Source: Streptomyces werraensis
GTDB taxonomy: Bacteria; Actinomycetota; Actinomycetes; Streptomycetales; Streptomycetaceae
Direction of reading: 5' to 3'
Length of the DNA stretch: 64,000 bases
Assembly: GCA_014656175.1 (NCBI GenBank)
Contig: BNBX01000010.1
Coordinates: forward strand, 248,001 to 312,000
Position numbers and translations under genes: made by a program. Below the pieces are notes generated by a model. That model was not told the origin of the DNA and ran no database searches. It was given only the letters and a program-made list of their open reading frames with translations. Below are positions 55,358 to 64,000 of this stretch, one piece after another. Within the stretch, counting starts at the first letter, position 1; each line of letters opens with the position of its first letter.

Positions 55358-56221
55358 TCAGGACGGGTCCGCCGGGTGCGGCGCCAGCAGCGGCAGCTGC
55401 GACGCCAGCCGCTCCTCGCACAGCTCGACCAGCCGTTCGTACCCCGCCTTGCCCATCAGCTCGATCAGCTCCGCGCGGTAGGAGACGTACACCGGCTCAC
55501 CCGCGCCGTGCGCCGAGGTCGCCGAGGTGCACCACCAGTGCAGGTCGTGGCCGCCGGGGCCCCAGCCGCGCCGGTCGTACTCGCCGATCGACACCTGGAG
55601 CACCCGCGTGTCGTCGGGCCGGTCGATCCAGTCGTACGTGCGCCGGACCGGGAGCTGCCAGCAGACGTCCGGCTTGGTCTCCAGCGGCTCGCGGCCCTCC
55701 TTGAGGGCGAGGATGTGCAGCGAGCACCCCATGCCGCCCTTGAAGCCCGGACGGTTCTGGAAGATGCACGAGCCCTGGAAGGGGCGCGTCTGCCGCTCGC
55801 CGTCCTCGTCCTCGGAGATCCACCCGTTGCGGGTGCCCTCCGCGTGGTGCTGCCAGATGTCCGGTGTGAGACGCGCCACATGCTCGGCGACGCGCTTCTC
55901 GTCGTCCTCGTCGGAGAAGTGGGCACCCAGGGTGCAGCACCCGTCGTCCGCGCGGCCCGCCTGGATGCCCTGGCAGCCGCTGCCGAAGATGCAGTTCCAC
56001 CGCGAGGTGAGCCATGTCAGATCGCAGCGGAAGACCTGCTCGTCGTCCGCCGGATCAGGAAATTCCACCCAAGCGCGGGCGAAGTCGAGGCCCTGCTCGT
56101 CGTCGGCAGGCCCCGGCCGCGGCGCCGGCGCCCGCGAAGGATCCCCGGCCAGCCCGGCCCGCTTTTCCTTCCTGGCCGTTTTGTCCGTCTTCTCGTCCTT
56201 CGCCTTTTTCGTCTTTGGCAC
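55358..56221 (-). CDS. Conserved Cys-rich hypothetical protein
   Basis: The 287-residue protein has a very basic Lys-rich start (VPKTKKAKDEKTDKTARKEK). The body has about ten cysteines clustered as C-x13-C-x5-C, a CC pair and GSCIF/GCSLH/CWQLP, suggesting a metal or Fe-S site. No signal peptide or membrane helix is seen. The family is widespread in actinobacteria as far as I recall, but no function is known to me. GTG 56221 has TACCCT (56228-56233) 6 nt upstream, so it is probably leaderless and divergent from ppx. Confidence 0.75.
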   Translation of the reverse strand: MPKTKKAKDEKTDKTARKEKRAGLAGDPSRAPAPRPGPADDEQGLDFARAWVEFPDPADDEQVFRCDLTWLTSRWNCIFGSGCQGIQAGRADDGCCTLGAHFSDEDDEKRVAEHVARLTPDIWQHHAEGTRNGWISEDEDGERQTRPFQGSCIFQNRPGFKGGMGCSLHILALKEGREPLETKPDVCWQLPVRRTYDWIDRPDDTRVLQVSIGEYDRRGWGPGGHDLHWWCTSATSAHGAGEPVYVSYRAELIELMGKAGYERLVELCEERLASQLPLLAPHPADPS

Positions 56222-56316
56222 TCGTCCAGGGTAAGTCGCCGCGCGCCCGCCCCGGCACCGGTCCGGCCGTCGGGAAGCGGGCATCACGGCGTGCTGCGGG
56301 CAGTAGCGTTTCGTAC

Positions 56317-57249
56317 ATGAGACTCGGTGTTCTCGACGTGGGTTCGAACACGGTGCATCTGCTGGTGGTCGACGCCCACCCCGGCGCGCGGCCGCTGCCC
56401 GCGCACTCGCACAAGGCCGAACTGCGCCTCGCCCAGCTCCTCGCCGACGACGGATCGATCGGCCCCGAGGGCATCGACCGGCTGGTGTCGGTCGTGCACG
56501 AGGCGCTCCAGGCCGCCGAGGACAAGGGCGTGGAGGAGCTGCTGCCGTTCGCGACCTCCGCGGTCCGTGACGCCCGCAACGCCGACGACGTCCTCGGCCG
56601 TGTCCGCGAGGAGACCGGCGTCGAACTCCAGGTGCTCAGCGGCGAGGAGGAGGCGAAGCTCACCTTCCTCGCCGCCCGCCGCTGGTTCGGCTGGTCCTCC
56701 GGGAAGCTGCTCGTCATCGACATCGGCGGCGGCTCCCTGGAGATCGCCTACGGCATGGACGAGGAGCCCGACGCCGCGGTGTCGCTCCCGCTCGGCGCGG
56801 GCCGCCTCACCGCCGGGTGGCTGCCCGGCGACCCGCCCGAGGCCGAGGACGTCCGCGCGCTGCGCCGCCATGTGCGTACGGAGATAGCGCGCTCGGTCGG
56901 CGACTTCAGCCGGTTCGGCGCCCCGGACCACGTGGTGGCCACCTCCAAGACCTTCAAACAGCTCGCCCGGCTCGCGGGCGCCCCGGGCTCCGCCGAGGGC
57001 CTGTACGTGCAGCGGGAGCTGAAGCGCGAGTCGCTGGAGGCGTGGGTGCCGCGGCTGGCCGGGATGACCGAGGCCGAGCGGGCCGAGCTGCCGGGCGTGT
57101 CCGAGGCCCGCGCGGGCCAGCTGCTCGCCGGGGCGATGGTCGCCGAGGGCGCCATGGACCTGTTCGGCGTGGAGCGGCTGGAGATCTGTCCCTGGGCGCT
57201 GCGGGAGGGCGTCATACTCCGCCGCCTCGACCACATGGGCCCGGCCTGA
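56317..57249 (+). CDS. Ppx/GppA exopolyphosphatase family protein
   Basis: The 310-residue ASKHA-fold phosphatase has VLDVGSNTVHLLVVD (phosphate loop), FATSAVRDARNADDV, LSGEEEAKLTF and VIDIGGGSLEIAYG. It is the short, two-domain form found in actinobacteria, acting on polyphosphate or pppGpp. TAGCGT at 56304-56309 lies 7 nt before ATG 56317. The TIM-barrel isomerase gene follows on the same strand, a pairing also seen in mycobacteria (recalled). Confidence 0.93.
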   Translation: MRLGVLDVGSNTVHLLVVDAHPGARPLPAHSHKAELRLAQLLADDGSIGPEGIDRLVSVVHEALQAAEDKGVEELLPFATSAVRDARNADDVLGRVREETGVELQVLSGEEEAKLTFLAARRWFGWSSGKLLVIDIGGGSLEIAYGMDEEPDAAVSLPLGAGRLTAGWLPGDPPEAEDVRALRRHVRTEIARSVGDFSRFGAPDHVVATSKTFKQLARLAGAPGSAEGLYVQRELKRESLEAWVPRLAGMTEAERAELPGVSEARAGQLLAGAMVAEGAMDLFGVERLEICPWALREGVILRRLDHMGPA

Positions 57250-57357
57250 ACCACGAGGCGACCCGGCCCCGAAGGCGCCACCGCCCGCTATGGCAAACAC
57301 CACAACGGCCGGGCGGTACCCCGCACCGCCCCCACCCCACCCCGTAACCTGAGGCTC

Positions 57358-58221
57358 GTGGCAGAAGCAAGGGACGTAGTCCGCATCCCGGATGCGAAGG
57401 TCGCCCTGTCCACGGCCTCCGTGTACCCGGAGTCGACGGCGACGGCCTTCGAGATCGCCGCGCGCCTCGGGTACGACGGCGTCGAGGTGATGGTCTGGAC
57501 GGACCCGGTCAGCCAGGACATCGAGGCCCTCCGCAGGCTCAGCGACTACCACCGCATCCCCGTCCTCGCCGTCCACGCGCCCTGTCTGCTGATCACGCAG
57601 CGCGTGTGGTCCACCGACCCCTGGACCAAGCTCCAGCGGGCCCGGGCCGCCGCCGAGAAGCTCGGCGCGTCGACGGTCGTCGTCCACCCGCCGTTCCGCT
57701 GGCAGCGGCAGTACGCCCGCGACTTCGTGGAGGGCGTCTGGCGGATGGCGGACGAGACCGACGTGCGGTTCGCCGTGGAGAACATGTACCCGTGGCGCTA
57801 CCGCGACCGCGAAATGCTGGCCTACGCCCCCGACTGGGACGTGACCAAGGAGGACTACCGCCACTTCACGATCGACCTGAGCCACGCCTCCACCTCCCGC
57901 ACGGACACCCTCGCGATGGTCGAGCGCATGGGCGACCGGCTGGGGCACGTGCACCTGGCCGACGGCCGGGGCTCCGCCAAGGACGAGCACCTGGTGCCCG
58001 GCCGCGGCGACCAGCCGTGCGCCGCGGTACTGGAAGGGCTGGCGCGCAGCGGCTTCGACGGTCATGTCGTGATCGAGGTCAACACCCGGCGCGCCATGTC
58101 CAGCGCCGAACGTGAGGCCGACCTGGCGGAGGCCCTCGCCTTCACCCGCCTCCACCTCGCCTCGGCGTCCTCCCCTTCCTCCCTGTCGACCCCCTCCTCC
58201 CTCCGGGTGCCTCGGCGATGA
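57358..58221 (+). CDS. Sugar phosphate isomerase/epimerase (AP endonuclease 2-like TIM barrel)
   Basis: The 287-residue TIM-barrel protein has the metal-site pattern of the xylose isomerase-like superfamily: VHAPCL, VVVHPPFRW, AVENMYPW, TIDLSHAS, HVHLADGRG and VIEVNT, supplying His, Glu and Asp ligands. Substrate is unknown. GTG 57358 has TAACCT 7 nt upstream (leaderless). A Ser/Pro-rich C-terminal tail (about 20 residues) is probably disordered. Its stop overlaps the next gene by 4 nt. Confidence 0.88.
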   Translation: MAEARDVVRIPDAKVALSTASVYPESTATAFEIAARLGYDGVEVMVWTDPVSQDIEALRRLSDYHRIPVLAVHAPCLLITQRVWSTDPWTKLQRARAAAEKLGASTVVVHPPFRWQRQYARDFVEGVWRMADETDVRFAVENMYPWRYRDREMLAYAPDWDVTKEDYRHFTIDLSHASTSRTDTLAMVERMGDRLGHVHLADGRGSAKDEHLVPGRGDQPCAAVLEGLARSGFDGHVVIEVNTRRAMSSAEREADLAEALAFTRLHLASASSPSSLSTPSSLRVPRR

Positions 58222-58853
58222 ACGGCGTCACCGCGAGCGCCGGCCCGGACGGGACCGGCGCCCCCCGGCGCCGCGGCCGCCCCCCGGCCCCGGAGTCGGC
58301 CGGCACCCGCGACCGCATCCTCGACGCCGCCCGCGAGCAGTTCTCCGCGCGGGGCTACGAGAAGACGTCCGTCCGGGGCATCGCCAAGGCGGCCGGGGTG
58401 GACTCCGCCCTCGTGCACCACTACTTCGGCACCAAGGAGCGCGTCTTCGAGGCCGCCGTCGAGGTCGCCTTCGGACCGGTGCTCGACCAGCGGGACTCGG
58501 TGCTCGAGGGGCCGCCCGACGAGGTGGGCGAGCGGATGACCCGCATGATCATCGGCCTGTGGGAGAACCCGGTCACACGTGCCCCGCTGCTCGCGATCGT
58601 CCGCTCCGCCGTCAACAACGACGCCGCGGCCGCCGTCTTCCGCCGCCTCGTCGCCGGCCAGCTGCTGCGCCGGATCGCCGGACAGCTCGACCGGCCTGAC
58701 GCGGAACTGCGGGCCGAGCTGGCCGCCGCCCAGCTCGTCGGCATCGCGATGATCCGGTACGTGATCCGGGTCGAGCCGCTCGCCTCCGCGGACCCCGAGG
58801 ACATCGTCCGGCGGGTCGCCCCCGTTGTGCAGGGCCACCTCACCGGGCCCTGA
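58218..58853 (+). CDS. TetR-family transcriptional regulator
   Basis: The 211-residue regulator has a helix-turn-helix (TRDRILDAAREQFSARGYEK, TSVRGIAKAAGVDSALVHHYF) and a TetR_C ligand domain (ENPVTRAPLLAIVRSAVNN). The first 28 residues are Arg/Pro-rich. The ATG overlaps the stop of the isomerase gene (ATGA), so they are co-translated. It ends 132 bp before ilvD and might act on its own operon or on ilvD; no operator was recognised. Confidence 0.93.
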   Translation: MNGVTASAGPDGTGAPRRRGRPPAPESAGTRDRILDAAREQFSARGYEKTSVRGIAKAAGVDSALVHHYFGTKERVFEAAVEVAFGPVLDQRDSVLEGPPDEVGERMTRMIIGLWENPVTRAPLLAIVRSAVNNDAAAAVFRRLVAGQLLRRIAGQLDRPDAELRAELAAAQLVGIAMIRYVIRVEPLASADPEDIVRRVAPVVQGHLTGP

Positions 58854-58984
58854 GCGCGGACCGCCTGAGACACGCGTCCCGTATTCCGGACACCTTGTCC
58901 CGCCCTCTGGATGACCGGCGTACGCTCGGTGCAGTCAGAACTCTCTGGCGGAGACTCCCCGAAGGTCTGAAGGAGCGAGCGACG

Positions 58985-60838
58985 ATGCCCGAGCTGAGGT
59001 CCCGCACAGTCACCCACGGCCGCAACATGGCGGGCGCCCGCGCCCTTATGCGCGCCTCCGGTGTACCCGGCGCGGACATCGGCCGGAAGCCGATCATCGC
59101 GGTCGCCAACAGCTTCACCGAGTTCGTCCCCGGCCACACCCACCTCGCGCCGGTCGGCCGGATCGTCAGCGAGGCGGTCGTCGCGGCCGGCGGCATCCCG
59201 CGCGAGTTCAACACCATCGCCGTCGACGACGGCATCGCGATGGGCCACGGCGGCATGCTCTACTCGCTGCCCTCCCGCGACCTGATCGCGGACAGCGTGG
59301 AGTACATGGTCGAGGCCCACTGCGCCGACGCCCTGATCTGCATCTCCAACTGCGACAAGATCACCCCGGGCATGCTCAACGCCGCGCTGCGGCTGAACAT
59401 CCCGACCGTCTTCGTCTCCGGCGGCCCCATGGAGTCCGGCCGGGCCACCCTGGTCGACGGCACGGTCCGCACGCTGGACCTGATCGACGCGATGGTCGAG
59501 GCCGCCAACGACAAGGTGTCCGACGCGGACGTCCTCCGCATCGAGGAGAACGCCTGCCCCACCTGCGGCTCCTGTTCCGGCATGTTCACCGCCAACTCGA
59601 TGAACTGCCTGACCGAGGCCATCGGCCTCTCCCTCCCCGGCAACGGCTCGGTCCTCGCCACCCACACCGCCCGCAAGGACCTGTACGTCCGCGCGGCCGA
59701 GACGGTCATGGACCTCACCCGCCGCTACTACGAGCAGGACGACGAGACGGTCCTGCCCCGCAACATCGCCACCTTCCAGGCGTTCGAGAACGCGATGGCC
59801 CTGGACATCGCCATGGGCGGCTCCACCAACACGATCCTGCACCTGCTGGCCGCCGCCCAGGAGGCGGAGGTGCCGTTCGGCCTCACCGAGATCGACGCCC
59901 TCTCCCGCCGCGTTCCGTGCCTGGCGAAGGTCGCCCCGAACGTCGCCAAGGACCGCACGTACTACATGGAGGACGTGCACCGCGCGGGCGGCATCCCCGC
60001 CCTGCTCGGCGAGCTCCACCGCGCCGGCCTGCTCAACGAGGACGTCCACGCCGTCCACAGCCCGTCCCTCGCGGACTGGCTGAAGACCTGGGACATCCGC
60101 GCCGGCTCCCCCTCCCCGGAGGCGGTCGAGCTGTGGCACGCGGCCCCCGGCTGCAAGCGCTCCGCCGAGGCGTTCTCCCAGTCCGAGCGCTGGGACACCC
60201 TCGACGAGGACGCCGAGGGCGGCTGCATCCGCTCCGCCGAGCACGCCTACTCCAAGGACGGCGGTCTCGCGGTGCTGCGCGGCAACCTCGCCGTCGACGG
60301 CTGCGTCGTCAAGACGGCCGGCGTCGACGAGTCCATCTGGACCTTCGAGGGCCCGGCGGTCGTCTGCGAGTCGCAGGAGGACGCCGTGCGGAAGATCCTC
60401 ACCCAGCAGGTGAAGGAGGGCGACGTCGTCGTCATCCGCTACGAGGGTCCCAAGGGCGGCCCCGGCATGCAGGAGATGCTGTACCCGACGTCGTACCTGA
60501 AGAGCCGTGGCCTCGGGAAGGCCTGCGCCCTCGTCACCGACGGCCGCTTCTCCGGCGGCACCTCCGGCCTCTCCATCGGCCACGCCTCCCCCGAGGCGGC
60601 CTCCGGCGGCACGATCGCCCTGGTCGAGGACGGCGACCGCATCCGCATCGACATCCCGAACCGCTCCATCGAGCTGCTGGTCGACGACGCGGAACTGTCC
60701 CGCCGCGAGGAGGCCCTCGCCGGCCGCTACGCCCCGAAGAACCGCGACCGCAAGGTCTCCGCGGCCCTGCGGGCCTACGCGGCGATGGCGACGAGCGCGG
60801 ACAAGGGCGCGGTGCGGGACGTGAGCAAGCTGGGCTGA
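58985..60838 (+). CDS. ilvD: Dihydroxy-acid dehydratase
   Basis: The 617-residue Fe-S enzyme dehydrates 2,3-dihydroxy-isovalerate and -methylvalerate in branched-chain amino acid synthesis. The signatures SNCDKITPGMLNA and CPTCGSCSGMFTANSMNC hold the cluster cysteines; TDGRFSGGTSGLSIGHASPE is the C-terminal signature. ATG 58985 follows AAGGAG at 58970-58975. A TACGCT hexamer near 58921-58926 leaves a leader of about 55 nt. A strong hairpin follows the stop. Confidence 0.97.
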   Translation: MPELRSRTVTHGRNMAGARALMRASGVPGADIGRKPIIAVANSFTEFVPGHTHLAPVGRIVSEAVVAAGGIPREFNTIAVDDGIAMGHGGMLYSLPSRDLIADSVEYMVEAHCADALICISNCDKITPGMLNAALRLNIPTVFVSGGPMESGRATLVDGTVRTLDLIDAMVEAANDKVSDADVLRIEENACPTCGSCSGMFTANSMNCLTEAIGLSLPGNGSVLATHTARKDLYVRAAETVMDLTRRYYEQDDETVLPRNIATFQAFENAMALDIAMGGSTNTILHLLAAAQEAEVPFGLTEIDALSRRVPCLAKVAPNVAKDRTYYMEDVHRAGGIPALLGELHRAGLLNEDVHAVHSPSLADWLKTWDIRAGSPSPEAVELWHAAPGCKRSAEAFSQSERWDTLDEDAEGGCIRSAEHAYSKDGGLAVLRGNLAVDGCVVKTAGVDESIWTFEGPAVVCESQEDAVRKILTQQVKEGDVVVIRYEGPKGGPGMQEMLYPTSYLKSRGLGKACALVTDGRFSGGTSGLSIGHASPEAASGGTIALVEDGDRIRIDIPNRSIELLVDDAELSRREEALAGRYAPKNRDRKVSAALRAYAAMATSADKGAVRDVSKLG

Positions 60839-60847
60839 GGCCCGTGC

Positions 60848-60883
60848 ACGACCCCGCTTCCTGTCACCAGGAGGCGGGGTCGT
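60848..60883. terminator. Bidirectional terminator between ilvD and kinase gene
   Basis: A 16-bp stem (60848-60863 with 60868-60883, one G-T pair) has a TCAC loop. It overlaps the last codons of the convergent kinase gene. Confidence 0.8.
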
Positions 60884-63032
60884 CCGCGTCCACGGCGAAG
60901 ACGGTGCCGTCGGGGGCGCCCGCGACGACGCGGCCCCCCGCGAGGAGAGGCGCGGCAAGTGTCCCGGGGATCCGGTCGGAGTCGGGCCCGAGCCGCGGCC
61001 GGGTCTGCCCGAGGAGCTTGCCCGTGCCGGCGTCGACACCGAGCAGGCGTCCGTCGGGCGCGGAGACGTACACGTGCCGTCCGTCGGCGGCGGGCACCGA
61101 GCCGCGGCTGATCCCCGTCTCCAGCCGCCACAGCTGTTCGCCGGCGGTCATGTCGACGGCGACGAGCGAGCCGCCCGCCCCCATGAGGTACACGGTGTCG
61201 CCCCGCACGCCGGCCTTCGCGTCCGAGACCGGCACGGGCAGCGCGACCCGCTGTGTGCCGACGGTGCCGGGCGTGTACCGGACCACGGCAGCGGTGTCCC
61301 CGTACGTGCCTCCGCCGGCGAGGAGGAACACGTGCCCGCCGGCGGTTCCCGCGGGCGTCATCGACCCCTCGAGCTCCACGTCCCACCGCACGTCCCCCGT
61401 CGCCGGGTCGACCGCTGTGACACGGGTCGTGCTCCCGCCGTCGGACGTGGTCACCGCGTAGGCCGCCGGGTCCTCCTCTCCGTCGAAGGAGGTGAAGTAG
61501 GGCACGGCGTGACCGGGGACCCGGCGGGACCACTCGACGTCGCCCGATGCGCTGTCCACGCCCGTGACCGTGCCGTCGGCGCGGGTCAGCAGCAGGGTGT
61601 CGCCCACCGCCCGCACCCCCTGGTAGTCGGGCGTGTCGTCCTGCTGCCACACGGGGTCGCCGGTGGCCGGGTCGAGTGCCTCGAGGTCGCCGATCCGGTC
61701 GAGGGAAGGCTGGAGCAGACCGGCGGACAGGGCGGGCGGTTCGCTCCGCGTGGTGCCCGGAGCGACGTCGCGCTGCCACATGGTGCGGCCGTCGGCCGGA
61801 TCGAGGGCGAACACCAGACCGGGCACCGCGCACAGCAGCTTCCCGGCTCCGTACGCGCACTGGGGCACGCCGCTGTCCTCGGAGGCGGGCACCGTCTCCC
61901 AGGCGGCCGATCCGGCCGGCGTGCTCTGCGCCGCGGCGGTCCGGCGCGGCGGTGCCGTGTCGTCGTACGCCTGGAGCGCGGCGAACCCGCCGAGCACGGC
62001 CACACACAGCACTCCGGCCACCAGGGCCGCCCGCCGGCCCGGGCGCCGTGAAAACCGCTTGGCGGGTGCGTCCGTCGTGGCCGCGGCTGCGGCTTCGTCC
62101 CGTACGCCGGACGCCGGGGGTGCGTCGGACGTCTCCCGACCCTCGGACGACTCCCGCGCTTCTGGCGTCCGCTGCGCCGGCACGAAGACCTGCGTGTCGT
62201 ACGTCGCCGACACCGACCGCAGGTCCCGCATCAGTTCGTCGGGAGTGGGCCGGTCGTCGGGTTCCTTGGCCAGACACCGCCGTACCAGCGACGCGAGGGA
62301 CTGCGGCACCCCCGTCAGGTCGGGCTCGTCGTGGACGACCTGATAGGCGACGACGTACGGGCTGTCGGAGTCGAAGGGACCGCGCCCCGTCGTCGCGTGC
62401 ACCATGAGCGACCCGAGCGCGAACATGTCGGCGGCGGGGCCCACCTCACGGGGGCTGCGGAACTGCTCGGGCGCCATGAACGGCGGTGTACCGATCAATT
62501 TGCCGGTCTCGGTGCGCAGTTCGCTGTCCCGGGGGCGGGAGATGCCGAAGTCGATGACCTTGGGACCGTCGTCGGCGAGCAGCACGTTGCTCGGCTTCAG
62601 GTCCCGGTGCACGACGCCGACCCGGTGGATGTCCCGCAGCGCCTCGGCGAGCCCGGCCATCAGGCGACGCGACTGGTCCGGGTCCATGGGGCCGTTCCGG
62701 TTCACCTGCTCGGACAGCGTCGGACCGGGGATGTAGAGGGTGGCCATCCACGGGCGGTCGCCATCGGGGTCGGCGTCGACGACGGGCGCGGTGAAGGCCC
62801 CGCTCACCCGTCGCGCGGCGGCCACCTCCTGCCGGAAACGCCCCCTGAACTCGGGATCCATGGCGTAGCGGGCGTGGACGACCTTGACCGCGACCCGCAT
62901 GCCGGAAGGGCTGCGGGCCAGATGCACGACGCCCATGCCCCCGGCGCCCAGGCAGGACTCCAGACGGTAGTGACCGGCGTATTCAGGAAGTTCCGCTTCC
63001 GCACCCGTTCCGGTGTTCCGCTGCGGCGTCAT
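60864..63032 (-). CDS. Membrane Ser/Thr protein kinase with extracytoplasmic PQQ-type beta-propeller
   Basis: The 722-residue PknB-like kinase has the glycine loop LGAGGMGVVHLA, lysine in MRVAVKVV, catalytic VVHRDLKPSNVLL and DFGISR, and an APEQFRSPREVGPAADMFALG segment (residues about 20-275). A linker and one membrane helix (about 340-360) follow. Outside the cell, repeated AxDPATGDxxW units (for example LEALDPATGDPVWQQ, VTAVDPATGDVRWDV) form a PQQ-like propeller that may sense a ligand. Substrates are unknown. ATG 63032 has a GGGGGTGG site. Confidence 0.93.
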   Translation of the reverse strand: MTPQRNTGTGAEAELPEYAGHYRLESCLGAGGMGVVHLARSPSGMRVAVKVVHARYAMDPEFRGRFRQEVAAARRVSGAFTAPVVDADPDGDRPWMATLYIPGPTLSEQVNRNGPMDPDQSRRLMAGLAEALRDIHRVGVVHRDLKPSNVLLADDGPKVIDFGISRPRDSELRTETGKLIGTPPFMAPEQFRSPREVGPAADMFALGSLMVHATTGRGPFDSDSPYVVAYQVVHDEPDLTGVPQSLASLVRRCLAKEPDDRPTPDELMRDLRSVSATYDTQVFVPAQRTPEARESSEGRETSDAPPASGVRDEAAAAATTDAPAKRFSRRPGRRAALVAGVLCVAVLGGFAALQAYDDTAPPRRTAAAQSTPAGSAAWETVPASEDSGVPQCAYGAGKLLCAVPGLVFALDPADGRTMWQRDVAPGTTRSEPPALSAGLLQPSLDRIGDLEALDPATGDPVWQQDDTPDYQGVRAVGDTLLLTRADGTVTGVDSASGDVEWSRRVPGHAVPYFTSFDGEEDPAAYAVTTSDGGSTTRVTAVDPATGDVRWDVELEGSMTPAGTAGGHVFLLAGGGTYGDTAAVVRYTPGTVGTQRVALPVPVSDAKAGVRGDTVYLMGAGGSLVAVDMTAGEQLWRLETGISRGSVPAADGRHVYVSAPDGRLLGVDAGTGKLLGQTRPRLGPDSDRIPGTLAAPLLAGGRVVAGAPDGTVFAVDADDPASW

Positions 63033-63215
63033 GGAACCACCCCCGTGCTTCTCGTTCGCGCGCGCGCCGCTCGGAGCCTAGTCGATGGTGTGTGCGGGAC
63101 AGCTGCGGCGTGCCCGTCCTTCTGTGCGAAATGCGAAGTGGTGTTTCATGAGCGACATCACGGGAATCAACGTGGCCCCACGACAGTCGTGGGGCGCAAC
63201 GGGGGAGGTTCATCC

Positions 63216-63566
63216 ATGTCTGTCGAGCAGACCATCGGCGTCACGGGCGGGGACGCGACCGCAGGGACGGTTCCGGATGCCGAGGCCGCCCAGGGGGTGA
63301 CGGCCACGGCGGCCGCGCTCGCGACGTCCTATCCGGTGGCACCCGGGTACCGGCTGAACGTCCGCAGTGGACCCGGCACCGGTTACGCCGTCGTCCGCGT
63401 CCTGTCGGAGGGGGCCCAGGTCCGGATCAACTGCCAGACGCCGGGCACCTGGGTCACGGGCCCGTACGGCACCTCGAACATCTGGGACAACATCGGCAAC
63501 GGCCAGTACGTCTCGGACGCCTACATCCGCACCGGCAGTGACGGGTACGTCGCCCCCCGCTGCTAG
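63216..63566 (+). CDS. Small SH3-type domain protein
   Basis: The 116-residue protein carries one bacterial SH3 domain: LNVRSGPGTGYAVVRVLSEG, then VRINCQTPGTWVTGPYGTSN, WDNIGNGQYVSDAYI and two cysteines. Bacterial SH3 domains bind cell-wall or peptide ligands. No clear signal peptide precedes it, only an Ala/Thr/Gly-rich start, so secretion is uncertain. ATG 63216 follows GGGGGAGG. It is divergent from the kinase, whose propeller also faces outward. Confidence 0.8.
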   Translation: MSVEQTIGVTGGDATAGTVPDAEAAQGVTATAAALATSYPVAPGYRLNVRSGPGTGYAVVRVLSEGAQVRINCQTPGTWVTGPYGTSNIWDNIGNGQYVSDAYIRTGSDGYVAPRC

Positions 63567-63651
63567 GACCGCCTCGGGGAGCCCTCCGTCACACGACCGA
63601 GTGGGGCGGGGGGCTCCCGCACTCCCGCGGGCGAGGGGTGACAATCGACCC

Positions 63652-64000
63652 GTGAGCGCAGAAGACAACCGCACGGACGGCACCCCGGCCACCCCCGCCG
63701 GCCCCCGGCCCGAACCCCTCCGCTTCTTCGGGACGACCTGGGTCGACCACTCCGGCGGCTATGCCGCCCGTCGCGCCGGTGTCGCCGTCGGGTCGCTGGC
63801 CGCCGCTGCCGCCGCCTGCTTCGCGCTGCGGTTCGCCTACCAGGGGCTCCAGATCGCCGCCGTCGGCGGCTTCGTCTCGCTGCTCGTCGTCGTGATGTTC
63901 GCGGTCTGCAGCGCCCTCGCCTTCGGGCACACCTGGTCCTCCTTCTCCACCCGCCCCGACCCCGACCGCCAGTCGTCCCTGCGCGGACTGCTGTCCATCG
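63652..64000 (+). CDS. Membrane protein, cut by the right window edge
   Basis: The 116 visible residues begin VSAEDNRTDGTPATPAG. They contain two membrane helices (about 42-64, AGVAVGSLAAAAAACFALRF, and about 69-93, VGGFVSLLVVVMFAVCSALA), and run off the window. No family can be assigned from this part. GACAAT at 63640-63645 lies 6 nt before GTG 63652, with no ribosome site, suggesting a leaderless mRNA. Confidence 0.7.
   Translation, partial: MSAEDNRTDGTPATPAGPRPEPLRFFGTTWVDHSGGYAARRAGVAVGSLAAAAAACFALRFAYQGLQIAAVGGFVSLLVVVMFAVCSALAFGHTWSSFSTRPDPDRQSSLRGLLSI

Noticed and set aside
58421..61039. Long minus-strand frame opposite ilvD
   Set aside because: Antisense to ilvD, whose motifs are unambiguous; no ribosome site or domain.

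Overview
The window is about 64 kb of very GC-rich actinobacterial chromosome. GTG starts, GTGA/ATGA stop-start overlaps, third-position GC bias, a TipA regulator, Lsr2 and a sigE-cseA-cseB-cseC operon all point to a Streptomyces-type chromosome core. From memory, and not checked, the gene order tracks the S. coelicolor SCO334x-SCO341x region. More loosely it follows the ppa-dacB-tilS-hpt-ftsH-folE-folP-folB-folK-panC-coaX-lsr2-clpC-mutY-disA-radA order of other actinobacteria such as M. tuberculosis. No rRNA, tRNA, CRISPR array, prophage or insertion sequence was seen.

Layout. 0-5.1 kb: a partial ClC-type channel, the thiopeptide-sensing regulator tipA with its own MerR-type promoter, a DedA membrane protein, a ThrE-type exporter and inorganic pyrophosphatase. 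5.1-16.1 kb: D,D-carboxypeptidase dacB, a zincin-like protease, tilS, hpt, ftsH, and the folate genes folE (plus strand) and folP-NTF2-folB-folK (minus strand). 16.6-27.3 kb: an anchored coiled-coil protein, a YdbT/YdbS-like pair of PH-domain membrane proteins, an orphan NuoD-like protein facing a MidA/NDUFAF7-like methyltransferase, a two-component pair, a TmrB-like ATPase, an ArsR-type regulator and a PLP lyase. 27.5-33.0 kb: a plus-strand cofactor operon of a Rossmann protein, panC, nadB, nadC and coaX. 33.7-39.8 kb: small hypotheticals, a BlaI-like repressor, a GNAT acetyltransferase, lsr2 and clpC. 39.9-44.1 kb: a secreted acid phosphatase, an M23 peptidase, and a TetR/MFS efflux pair sharing a symmetric promoter. 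44.1-48.7 kb: cseC, cseB, cseA, sigE and mutY on the minus strand. 49.6-55.3 kb: a secreted hypothetical, disA-radA (c-di-AMP synthesis and DNA repair), and a sigma-like/zinc-finger/transmembrane/BACON fusion. 55.3-64 kb: a Cys-rich hypothetical, ppx, a TIM-barrel isomerase, a TetR regulator, ilvD, a PQQ-propeller Ser/Thr kinase, an SH3-type secreted protein and a truncated membrane protein.

How the parts work together. Much of the window is housekeeping: cofactor synthesis (folate, pantothenate/CoA, NAD), proteolysis (FtsH, ClpC), tRNA modification and DNA repair. Envelope biology is a second theme (dacB, M23, SigE-Cse, DedA, TmrB-like). The least explained items are the orphan NuoD with changed quinone-pocket residues beside a candidate modifying methyltransferase, the sigma/anti-sigma/BACON fusion, an 18-bp perfect palindrome upstream of lsr2, two ClgR-type boxes upstream of clpC, and the duplicated face-to-face promoter of the TetR/MFS pair. 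About fifteen genes have a -10-like hexamer 6-8 nt before the start codon, which predicts many leaderless mRNAs.
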